64,000 bases of DNA from Bacteroides rodentium JCM 16496. GTDB taxonomy: Bacteria; Bacteroidota; Bacteroidia; Bacteroidales; Bacteroidaceae. The notes under the pieces were generated by a model. It saw only the letters and a program-made list of their open reading frames with translations. It did not search any database and was not told where the DNA came from. The DNA is taken from positions 62,001-126,000 of the forward strand of contig NZ_BAKJ01000002.1 in the NCBI RefSeq assembly GCF_000614125.1, written 5' to 3'. A program made the translations under genes and the position numbers. Shown piece by piece: positions 29,699 to 39,615 of this stretch; position 1 is the stretch's first letter; every line of letters begins with the position of its first letter.

Positions 29699-30871
29699 TT
29701 ATTCGTACAGCGATTTCGCAATCCCCATTTCCAGTCCACGAAGCTCTGCCAGTCCACGCAGGCGGCCGATGCAGGAGTAGCCGGGGTTGGTCTTCTTCTT
29801 CAAGTCGTCCACCATCTGGTGCCCGTGGTCGGGACGCATCGGGATGGAGACACCGCGGCGTTGCTGTAGCTCAAGGAAGGCTTTCATCACACCGTACATA
29901 TCCACATCCCCTTCCAGATGGTTGGCTTCATAGAAATTGCCTTCGGCATCGCGTTGGGTGCTGCGCAGGTGGACGAAGTTGATGCGGTCGCCGAATTGCT
30001 GCATCAAGGCGGCACAGTCGTTGGCACTGCTCACGCCCAGCGAACCGGTGCAGAGGCAGAGGCCGTTGCTCTTGTTGGGCACAGCATCAATCAAGGCCTG
30101 AAAGTCGGCACCGCAACTCATGATGCGCGGCAGGCCGAGGATGGACATGGGTGGGTCATCGGGATGAATCACCAGCTCTACCCCGGCTTCGTCGGCCACG
30201 GGACAGATTTCGCGGAGGAAGTAAATGAGGTTACTGCGCAAGCGCTCGGGAGTGATGCCTTTGTAGCGGTCCAGCTCCTGCTGGAACTGTTCCAGGGTGA
30301 AGCTTTCTTCCGAGCCGGGCAGTCCGGCAATCATGTTGCGGATGAGCAGTTGTTTGTCTGCCTCCGTCATCTGTTCGAAGCGGGTGCGGGCGCGTGCTTT
30401 CTCTTCGTCGGTGTATTCGGCTTCCGCACCGGGACGACGCAGCAGGAAGAGGTCGAAGGCGATGAAGGCGGCACGCTCGAAGCGCAGGGCGCGGCTGCCA
30501 TCGGGTAGTTCGTAAGCAAGGTCGGTACGCGTCCAGTCCAGCACAGGCATGAAGTTGTAGGTGACGATGTTGATGCCGCACTTGCCGAGGTTGCGGAGGC
30601 TTTCCTTGTAGTTGTCGATATACTTCTGGAAGTCTCCGGTTTGGGTTTTGATATGTTCGTGTACGGGTACACTTTCTACTACAGACCAGCGCAGGCCGAC
30701 GGATTCGATCATTTCTTTCCGTTTCTTGATTTCCTCTACTGTCCATATTTCTCCGTTGGGGATATGGTGCAAGGCATTTACAATGCCGGTGGCTCCGGCT
30801 TGTTTGATGTCCCAAAGGCTTACCGGGTCGTTGGGACCGTACCAGCGCCAGGTTTGTTCACAAAGAATCAT
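29699..30871 (-). CDS. uxuA: D-mannonate dehydratase
   Basis: A 390-residue cytoplasmic enzyme that converts D-mannonate to 2-keto-3-deoxy-D-gluconate in glucuronate catabolism. It matches UxuA from end to end: [20 protein letters not shown] at the start, [24 protein letters not shown] with metal-binding His/Asp, [10 protein letters not shown], and MRPDHGHQM near the C-terminus. It is the last gene of the long minus-strand PUL and sits 151 bases after the SDR gene. Its presence ties the PUL to a uronic-acid substrate. No frame breaks. Confidence 0.96.
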   Translation of the reverse strand: MILCEQTWRWYGPNDPVSLWDIKQAGATGIVNALHHIPNGEIWTVEEIKKRKEMIESVGLRWSVVESVPVHEHIKTQTGDFQKYIDNYKESLRNLGKCGINIVTYNFMPVLDWTRTDLAYELPDGSRALRFERAAFIAFDLFLLRRPGAEAEYTDEEKARARTRFEQMTEADKQLLIRNMIAGLPGSEESFTLEQFQQELDRYKGITPERLRSNLIYFLREICPVADEAGVELVIHPDDPPMSILGLPRIMSCGADFQALIDAVPNKSNGLCLCTGSLGVSSANDCAALMQQFGDRINFVHLRSTQRDAEGNFYEANHLEGDVDMYGVMKAFLELQQRRGVSIPMRPDHGHQMVDDLKKKTNPGYSCIGRLRGLAELRGLEMGIAKSLYE

Positions 30872-30928
30872 AGGTTTGAGTTTTTAAGTAGTTTCGGAAG
30901 TTCTTCAATTGTTTAATAGAGCAACTTA

Positions 30929-30953
30929 ATTCTCCTCCCCGGAGGAGGGGAAT
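30929..30953. repeat. Short palindrome related to the 24.3 kb inverted repeat
   Basis: ATTCTCCTCCCCGGAGGAGG then GGAAT is an almost perfect palindrome. It repeats the GC-rich core of the arms at 24289-24521. It lies between the SDR stop and the uxuA start and may act as an RNA hairpin. Confidence 0.65.
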
Positions 30954-31022
30954 CGAATAGCCTTGCTTTATTGTGCAGGACTTCTGAAACTTAATTGTTG
31001 AGTATTCAGTTTTTGCAAGTAA

Positions 31023-31833
31023 TTACATCGCGAATGCGTTGAATCCTCCGTCCACTACAGCCACTGTACCTGTCACGAAGCTGGAAGCATCGCTGATGAG
31101 GTATTGGATGGTTCCGCAAAGCTCTTCTGCACGGCCCATACGTCCGAAGGGAGTCTGGCGGATGACGTCTTGTCCGCGTTCCGTGTAGCTGCCGTCGGGG
31201 TTCGTCAGCAGGGTACGGTTCTGCTCCGTGAGGAAAAATCCGGGTGCGATGGCATTTACACGGATGCCTTCACCAAACTTCTTGGCAACTTCCGTAGCAT
31301 GAAAGCTGTGAAATTGGAGATGCCGGCTTTGGCGGCGGCATATCCGGCTACACGTGTCATGGGACGGAAAGCAGCATGCTGGAGAAGTTGACAATAGTGC
31401 CTGCCTTCTGCTCCACCATTGGTTTGAGGAAGACTTGTGTAGGCAGTACGGTTCCGGTCAAGTTTAATTCAAGCACCCGCTGGAACTCTTCTATCTTCAA
31501 ATCGAAGAATGTACCCGTAGGCGCGATGGTGGCACCCGGCATATTTCCACCGGCTGCGTTCAGCAGGGCATCCACACGGCCATAGGCTTTCAGAATATCG
31601 GCCAGGTTCTGTTCCAGCAGTTCGCGGTTCATCACGTCGGTTGTCAGGAACATGGCTTCGCCGCCGTTCTTCTTGATTTCTTCTACAAGGGCGTTGCCCA
31701 CTTCGGCTTTGCGGCCCAGGATGACTACTTTGGCACCCTCCTCTGCGAGGTGCAGGGCGATGGATTTGCCCAATACGCCCGTTCCGCCGGTGATGACCAC
31801 CACGCGGTCTTTGATGTCGAATAGGTTTTTCAT
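31023..31833 (-). CDS. SDR-family oxidoreductase, likely fructuronate reductase/mannonate oxidoreductase (two frameshifts)
   Basis: Reconstructed 270 residues. The Rossmann motif is VVITGGTGVLGKSIALHL near the N-terminus; the active-site Ser-Tyr-Lys set is represented by FSSM and GYAAAKAG; the C-terminus has VDGGFNAFAM. The gene precedes uxuA in the same direction. In Bacteroides this SDR type commonly takes the UxuB role, reducing fructuronate to mannonate with NADH. Breaks near 31374 and 31297 each fit one lost base; repair gives AFRPMTRVAGY and ATEVAKKFGEG, both normal SDR text. The reaction is inferred from context. Confidence 0.85.
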
Positions 31834-31908
31834 ACGTTTTTTATCTACTGATTTTGTATCTTTTCGGTTCGATATTGCAAAATTATGGAATTCTCTTTAT
31901 AGTTCTCC

Positions 31909-34354
31909 TTATTTTCCGACTGAAATGAAGGCAGTGCCGCATATTTCTTCCTTGCAGCGGGCGCTTACCACTACCGGGACGTGGCTCTTGACGTAGATGC
32001 CTGCCCGTCCGTTGGCGGCTTGCAGGAGTTGCGAGCCGTGGGCGGTTCCCTGGTTTCGGAGCAATGCTTCGCTGTCCGTGCAGCCGAATTCGATGAAGTG
32101 GCAGGCGTCGAGGCAGGGGATGCCGTCCTTATCCAACAGTTCGGCTTGTACCAGTACGGTTTCTTCATCCACCTTGGCCTGTGTCAGGCGTATTTGGGCG
32201 GGGGCACCCCAAGGCTGTGTCTGGTAGGTTTGGTGTATCTTGTCGCGCAGGCAGGGCTTGTTGTCGCGGTAGGCGATGGCTTCAATTTCATTCTCTCCCT
32301 CCTTCAGCACGGCGTTCCAGTGGAATCCGGCGGCGGGATAGTCTTGGCTGTCGCGCTTTTTCAGTCCTAAGGAGATGCCGTTGACGAAGAGTTCCACTTC
32401 GGGGCAGTTGGAGTAAACGAGGATTTCCTTCGCCTCGCCCGCCTTGCCCCACCGCACAGGCCAGGAGTGTCCGTAGATGTGTAGCATCGGTTCCTGGCTC
32501 CAGTAGCTTTGGAAGACGTAGTAGCTCTCTTTGGGTGTGCCGTCGCGCTGCACTACGCCCTTTTGGTTGACGTAGGGGATAGGGTTCAGCGGGCGTAGCG
32601 GGGTGGAGAAGTCCTTGAAGGTCCAGAAGGCGCTTCCGGTGAGCCAGGGCATCTGCTCCTGCTCTTTCAGGTGCCAGTCGAAGAGGCGGACGATGTACGA
32701 TTCGCTCCAGTCGCCGTTGCGGTCGCCCGCTTCGATGTCGAAGGAGGAGCCGTGTTTTGTCATTTGTTCCTCGGCGTGGCGTCCGGCGTGGCTGTCGCCG
32801 CCCCATTCGGCATGGATGAAGCGGGGCACGTTCTCGAAGCCCGCTTGTTCCATCTCGCGGTAGTTGCGGAAGCGCCGCCCGTACCAGCCTGCCAGATGCT
32901 GGGGGAATACACGTCCACGATGTCGCGGCAGAAGTCGCAACGGCGGATGACGGTGGGACGGGTGGGGTCCAGACGGTGCGAGAGGTCGTGCAGTTCGCTC
33001 ATAAAGGCGCGGATGCTGTCTTTGTCGAACTCCTCGAAGTCGCCCGGCCAGTCGTTTTCGTTGCCCATGCCCCAAAGGATGACGGAGGGGTGGTTGCGGT
33101 GCTGGTCAATCATATTGGTGAGCATGCGGCGTGCCTGTTCGCGGTACTTCTCGCCGCCCAGTCCGCCACGGCACCAAGGAATCTCTTCCCACACCAGAAG
33201 CCCCAGTTCGTCGCAGAGGCGGAGGATGATTTCCGACTGCTGGTAGTGCCCCAGGCGGATGAAGTTGGCGCCCATTGCTTGATTTGCTTCATTTCGGCAA
33301 TCATCATCTCTTCGGTGAGGGCGGCACCTACCCCGGCGTGGTCTTCGTGGCGATGGGTGCCGCGTAGCAACAGCCGTTGCCCGTTGAGGTAGAAAGGTCC
33401 TTTCTCCTCGAAGCGGATGTGGCGGAAGCCGAAATGCTCCGTGTGGGTCAGCAAGGTGTCGGTGCCTCCCGCAATGAGTTGGGCTTGGAGGGTGTAGAGG
33501 GCGGGGCTGTCGGGACTCCAGAGCGTGGGGCTTTTCAGGGCGAACCAGGCGCGGCAGGTGTCTTGCAGCGGGTAGGTGTCTTGGTAAATCTTCCTTCCTT
33601 CGGGCGAGAGGACGGTAATCCTCAGTTCAGGCACCCCTTCGGACGGGGAGGCGGAGAGGGGACGTTCGGTAGTGACCTGCCACTCCACCTTGCCCAGCTT
33701 GTCGCCGGGAGTTGTCCGGGCATTTATCTGCACTTGCCCGATGGAATGTGCAGGGGTATAAACCAAGTTGACATAGCGGTAGAGACCTCCGTAGAGGTTG
33801 AAGTCGGACATGTCGGAGGGAATCGTTTCCGTGTCGCGGCTGTTGTCGCAACGGATGGCGACGGGTATCTTCCCACCGAAGCGTTCACGGCAGGCGGGGT
33901 TGGAGCGGAACTGTTCCACAGCCTCCGTGATGTCGGCTTTCCATTCGTCGTATCCACCAGTGTGCGAGGCCACAAGGGTGGTGTAGACGTAGACTTCGGT
34001 ATTCTGTCCCGCGCCTTCAAACTCCAGGTAGATGCGCCCGTCTTGATAAGGGCTGTTTATGTGGAGGGTGGTGCGATACCATCCGGCACCTTGGTAGTAG
34101 TTCGTGTAGGGATCCACCGCATCTTCGGCGTTGAAGCAATGGGGCAGGGTGACTTTCTGCCAGAGGGGGACGGCTTCGGGCTTTCCGGCTCCGGGCACGG
34201 GGCGCATCACTTCCCAGATGCTGCCCATGTCCTGACGGATGAACTCCCAATCCGTCGTAAGGCGTTGTTTGCGGTCGGTGGGGATGAGGGCGGAAATGCT
34301 GTTTGCCCATAGGCAGGCAAGCAATAGGCAGAGTATGTTTTTGAGTGTCTTCAT
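31909..34354 (-). CDS. GH2-family beta-galactosidase-like enzyme with DUF4982 domain (two frameshifts)
   Basis: Reconstructed 815 residues. The start is placed at 34354, giving the signal peptide MKTLKNILCLLLACLWANS; an ATG seven codons earlier is less likely. Order: sugar-binding jelly roll (VTLPHCFNAEDAVDPYTNYY, GAGWYRTTL), Ig-like domain, and the barrel with acid/base in ILWGMGNEND and nucleophile Glu in IHAEWGGDSHAG. A C-terminal DUF4982 domain follows (VYSNCPEVELFVNG) and further Ig-like sequence. Breaks near 33275 and 32888 each fit loss of one base, restoring KQMGANFIRLGHY and IWQGWYGRRF. It probably removes a terminal beta-galactosyl or related residue. The SDR gene follows 75 bases later. 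Confidence 0.9.
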
Positions 34355-34406
34355 ATAGGGTATATTGTCTGACAAATGATGTTAAGCGATTGATAATCAG
34401 AGGTGA

Positions 34407-36783
34407 TTATTCCGCATCCAGTGCCCTTTTCCGTGCCAATGCTTCCAGATAGTAGTAATCGGCATAGTTCAGCGGCACATCAATCTCGCTACCTCCGGGG
34501 TGGTGTCCGGTGGAGTGGAGAAGGAGGAAGCCGTAGTGCGTGCCCGGTTCGGCCTGGTAGTGGCTGTTGAGGCTGGCAACAATCTTGTCGGCTGTGGCAC
34601 GGTAGTGCTTGCCCTTTTCGGGAGCCACGTAAGTGCAGAGTTCGTACAGACCGGAGGCAATGAGTGCGGCAGCCGAAGCATCGCGCGGCACGTCGGGGTT
34701 CACGTTGTCGGGCGTGAGGTTGTTGATGGATTCCATCTTCATGTCCCAGTAAGGCACACCGTCGGCAGGCATGTGGGGCAGGGAGAGGAAGAAGTCGGCG
34801 ATGCTTTCGGCCTGTTTCAGGTAGGCAGGGTCCTTGGTGAAGCGGTAGCACATGGTGTAGCCATACAATCCCCATGCCTGTCCGCGGCTCCAGAAGGAAT
34901 CGTCCGAATTGCCCTGGTGGGTGCATTTCAGGCGGACATCACCCGTTTCGGGGTCATAGTCCACTACGTGATAAGAAGAGTAGTCCGGGCGGAAATGGTT
35001 CTTCATCGTGGTGTTGGCGTGGTTCACGGCAACTTTCCAGAAGATGGAGTCGCCCGTAATCTGTGTGGCGCGGAACAGCATCTCCAGGTTCATCATGTTG
35101 TCGATGATGACGGGGTATTTCCACTTGTCACGGTTGTGGTCCCAAGAACGGATGCTTCTCACCTTGGGGCTGTAGCGGGTAATCAGCGTGCGGGCACTCT
35201 GGATGACTACATCCTTATAAGACTGCTCACCCGTCAGTTCGTATGCCTTGCCGAAGCTGTCGTACATCATGAAGCCCAGGTCGTGCGTGCCTTTGTGCCA
35301 TTTTGCCTCTTCGATGGGCCAGGTCCAGGAGATGGCGCTCTGGCGCCAGAAGCTGTCGTTGGTATAGGCATACATCTGCCAGAGCGAGCCGGGGAAGAAG
35401 CCCGAACACCAGTCATGGGGATGTATCATTGCCAGTGAGCCGTCTTTGGCAATGGTGCGCGCACTACGCGGCGGCGTGCGGCGTTCTTCTCCTCCTTGCG
35501 TGCCTTGTCGGCGCACTGCATGGCGAGTTTCAACTGTCCGGCGGCGTAGGCGTAGGCATGGTCCACTTCGGTGGCTTGCACGTAGAGCAGGTTGAAGCGG
35601 TCGCCCAAGTCCAGCGTGCGGCAGGCGTTGTACAGGCGCAGGTAATCCTTGCGTGTGGGGTTCAGCCAAGTGGCGGTGCGGTAGAGGTCGCGGCAGAAGT
35701 TCTGTTGTGCTTCTTCCCATCCGCTTATCTGCCGGTAGGGCCATGCGCTCAAATCCTTGCCCATGTATTGTGCCAGAAAGTCCATCGCCTTGTAGAAGCT
35801 ATGCCCGTCGTGTGAGGCAAGGGCCTCGGCGTCCATGTTCAGGTTGCGTGCCATGGTGAGGAGGTCGAGGATGTGGGTCAGGTTGTACTGTGAGTAGTGG
35901 AAAGCCAGTGTGCGGGCCAACTCGTGGGGCTGCTTGCCGTCCGTGTCAATCTGCTTGGCGATACGGCGTGCGGGCAGGGCGTTGATGATGTCGATGGCTT
36001 GCTGCTGTTTGCCTCCGTAGAGCGAGAAGGCGGCTATCTGCACGTCGTAGGCGATGCTGTGGTTGTTCTTGCATTCCGCCTCTTCCTTGCCTTGCGGACT
36101 GGAGAGCATCCAGTCGGTCAGTTGGGCGAACCATTTCTTCAGTTGCTTGCTGTCTTTGGCGGTGAATGCTTTCGATGGTTCCAAGAGGGCAACGGCATCC
36201 AGCATCTCTACAAACGAGTAGGTGTCTATCAGGCCGTAGGAGCGTCCTTTGTCGTTGTTGTGTCCCGGTGTCACTTGGCATATTCCAGATTGGGGTTCAT
36301 GCGGGTCTCTTTGTTGAGGAACCACACGCGGATAAGTTCCGTAGCCTTTTGTGCGTAGCGCTCTTCCCCGCTGAAGTACCAGGCGAGGGCAAGGGTGGTG
36401 ACACGGTTGGCGGTGGCTCCCAGGCGGTTGCGGTCCAGCTTGTTCAGTTCGGGGTTCGATACACCGTCGCGGTTGATATAGGGCAGTCCGTCGGGCTTGG
36501 TGGGGTCGGGCCAGTAGTAGCGGGCCTGGCTCATGTAGTCGTGCTTGTCACCGCTGGCAGGAGTCTTCTCCTTCATCATCACGGAGAGGGGTTCGGCATT
36601 CAGCAGTCTGTCGGCTTCGGCTTTCAGTGCCTGGTAGGAGTGGGCATAGAAAGGCTTGTCGATGGATTGCTTCACGCTTTGCAGGTGGTCGGTGTTCCAG
36701 ATGGACTGGGCTTGTGCGCCCGGCATCCAGAGGAGGAGGGCAAGTGCCCACTTGGTTGCTTTGGTTTTCAATGTCAGTTTCAT
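34407..36783 (-). CDS. Fusion of PF05426 alginate-lyase-like domain and GH88 unsaturated glucuronyl hydrolase (two frameshifts)
   Basis: Reconstructed 792 residues from the ATG at 36783, with signal peptide LALLLWMPGAQA. Residues about 30-395 match the alginate lyase family PF05426 (ARYYWPDPTKPDGLPYINRDG, NRVTTLALAWYFSG, PGHNNDKGRSYGLIDTYSF, the NNHSIAYDVQ motif, LARTLAFHYSQYNL). Residues about 400-790 match GH88 unsaturated uronyl hydrolase (DWCSGFFPGSLWQMY, HDLGFMMYDSFG and VIIDNMMNLEML with the two catalytic Asp positions, WSRGQAWGLYG). No stop separates them. Breaks near 36277 and 35461 each fit one lost C. The pair would cut a polyuronate by beta-elimination and then remove the unsaturated end sugar within one protein. 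Specific substrate unknown. Confidence 0.85.
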
Positions 36784-36797
36784 GTTATTGTTTATTG

Positions 36798-39450
36798 CTA
36801 ATAGATTCTTTTCAATTTGATTCCATTCAGGAAGCATGAGCCGCTGACGGCCTGGAAGCGTACCTCCAGGCTGTCTCCCTCGTTGCGGACGATGTACTTC
36901 TTGCGCAAGGCTTGGAAGTGCTTGCCGTCCTTGCCGGGGGCGAAGTTCTCTTCTACAAGGTTTCCGTTGATGGAAACGTTGAAGGTATTGTCGCCGTTGT
37001 CCTCTCCTCCGTCACGTCCCAGCAGGTAGGCGGCTTGGGCGCTCCGGCGGAAGATGTCGGTGAAGAGCAGTTCCACTTCGTACATGCCTTGGGGAAGGTC
37101 GAAGCGATAACCCTCGATGTCATTCCGCAAGGTTTGGAACAGGGGGCCGTCTGCGGTGTTCCGTATCTCGGTCTGCGTGCCCTGCTCCTTGCCGCCGATG
37201 TAGCCCCAGCTGCCCGGTGTATAAGGTTGGTCGGGAACCCATGTCAACGAGCTTTCATCGGAAGTGAAGAAACAGTGGCTGCCCACGTTGACAGCCAGTT
37301 CCAATCCGTTCAGATTGGTTTTGTCCAGCCGGTCGGGGATGGGGGTGAAACCTACCCGCAATCCGTCCGTCACCTCCTTGCCTTGGCACCTCCCGCGGGC
37401 ATGGAGGAATGGTTCTTTCCGGAGGAACGGCACCTCGAAGAGGGCGGTGAAGTTCTCCGTCTTCTTCTTGCCTACGGATGTCCCGTCAATGAACAGCTCC
37501 ACTTCGGGCAGGTTGGAGTAGACCTTTACAGGCAGCATCACCGGCTTGCCTTCCTGTTGCACACCGCTACGGCGTGTCCAGTCGCGGCTGGCAATGTGCA
37601 GCACGGGGATGTCGTTGCGCCATGCCGCTTTATAATAATAGTAAACGTCCTTCGGCGTGCGGTTCGAGCCTACCAGCCCTTGTTGTTGATGCGTGGCATG
37701 GATTCGTCCCTCAGTGCGGATGAGAAGTCGATAAAGTTCCAGTGCGTGCCGCCGCAGACGTAAGTCAGCTTTTCCATCACAGGCAGGTAGTGTTCCAGAT
37801 ACTTCTGCTGATACTCCATGCTGAAGTCGAAAGCACGGGGAGAGAGTGTGTGCAGCCGTCTGTCCGACCCGGCACCGTATTCGCTGACAATCATCGGATG
37901 GGTGGGATGCTTGCGGTGCTGCTCTTCGAGGAAGCGGTCGAACCCTTTCAAGTCGCCGCCATACCAGCCTGGTAGAGATTCCAGCCTACGATGTCGGTGA
38001 TGTCGCCTAGTCCCACCTTGTTGTAGTCGTCGCTGCCGTGGAAGGCCATGGTGCTGATGCGTGTGGGGTCTTCCTGCTTCAAGGCATTCTCCAGTCGGCG
38101 TGCCAGTTCCAGTGTGCGTTCCAGTACCGGTTTCAGTGCATCGCCTTTGTGCTTGCGCTGTGCTACGAGGAGGATTTCGTTCATATATCCCCACGTGATG
38201 ATGCTGGGGTGGTTGTAGTGCTGTCGAATCATCTCGCGCAGGTTCTGTTCGCAGTTTTCCGCATACCCCGGTGTGTCGGGCACGATGTCGATAACGGGAA
38301 TCTCCTCCCATGCCAGCATACCCATCTTGTCGCACATCTCCAGCAACGCTTCGTCCTGCGGATAGTGTGAGATGCGGATGAAGTTGGCGCCCATCTCTTT
38401 CATCAGCCGGAAGTCGCGGCGGTGCATTTCGTCGGTCAGGGCCACGCCGATGGGCTTCTGGTCCTGGTGTCGGCAGATGCCGCGCAGCTTGTAGGGCTTT
38501 CCGTTGAGGAAGAAACCTTCGGCACCATCGAAGCGATACCAACGGAAAGCGGTGGGATGCTCCGTGTGGTCCAGAACCTGTTTGCTCTTGGCATCGAGGA
38601 GCGTAGTTTCCACCTTATATATATGGGGTGTTTCGGGCGTCCATAACATGGGGCGCGAAACCGGCAGAAGTTCTTGCTCGAAGGCAATCGTCTCTTCCGC
38701 TTTCAGTTGTATCTTTTTCTTTCGTGTCTGTAGCAACGTGCCGTCCGGTGCATAGAGGCGGGTCATCACTTCCAGGCTTGTCTTCTTCCGGTCATCGTTT
38801 CTCACCTCTCCGCGGACGGACATCGTGCCTTGCTCTTCGCTGACTTGGGGTGTGGAGATAAAGATGCCGTCCGAACCCAAGTTGGTCAGATGGAAGTGTT
38901 GTTTGGGCACCGCCGTGAGCCACACATCCCGGTAGATGCCTCCGAAGAAGGTGAAGTCGGTCGAGATGGGGGCGATGTCCTGCCGTGCATTGTCCACACG
39001 GACGGCAAGTGTGTTGGGGGCATCGGTGTGCAGATATTCCGTAAGGTCGAAAGTACATGCCGTGTAGCCTCCGGCGTGGCTTCCCACTTCCCGTCCGTTG
39101 ACGTAGAGGGTGGCGGCTTTGCTGGCGGCTTCCAGTTTCAAGAACAGCTGCTTGCCTTGCCACTCTTGGGGCAGGCGCAGGGTGCGGCGGTACCATCCGG
39201 TGCCACGGTAGTAATCTTTTTCGGTGTAGGCGTCTGTGTTCCAGGTGTGCGGCAGGTGTATGTCTGCCCAGCTGTGGTCGTCGAAGGCACTGTCTGCTGC
39301 GGCGGGGCACTCTTCGCGGAGGAACTTCCAACTGTCGTTGATGGTTTGGGACTGGCGTTGGGCGTATGCCGGGAATAGGGTAAACAGGGATAAGACCGTT
39401 GTGGCTATCCAATGGCAACTCCTTTGTCGGCATATTGTCTCTTTTTTCAT
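36798..39450 (-). CDS. GH2-family glycosidase with DUF4982 and C-terminal malectin-like domain (two frameshifts)
   Basis: Reconstructed 884 residues with a signal peptide ending near LFPAYAQ. Jelly roll: DIHLPHTWNTDAYTEKDYY, GTGWYRRTL. Barrel: acid/base in ITWGYMNEI and nucleophile in MIVSEYGAGSD. DUF4982 follows (VYSNLPEVELFIDG), then a malectin-like carbohydrate-binding domain over the last 170 residues (GYRFDLPQGMYEVELLFTDI, NVSINGN). Breaks near 37970 and 37677 fit single lost G bases and restore LYQGWYGGDLKG and NNKGLVGSNRT. It starts 165 bases after the beta-helix gene and ends 14 bases before the lyase fusion. Activity is beta-galactosidase- or beta-glucuronidase-like; motifs do not decide. 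Confidence 0.88.
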
Positions 39451-39615
39451 GATAGATGTGTTAAGTTATAAATAAATATCACTTCCAAATGTAATGAAAA
39501 GAGGCGGATATGAAAAAAAACGAGAAATATCCGCCTCATTGTTTAACCTGAATTTACAATCTTCCTCGATTTGGAAGATAAACCTATTAAAAACTACTCT
39601 CTTCTGATTGGCATA

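Noticed and set aside
29635..29982. Plus-strand open frame after aqpZ
   Set aside because: It overlaps the 3' end of uxuA in antisense and has an Arg/Ser-rich composition typical of a shadow frame.
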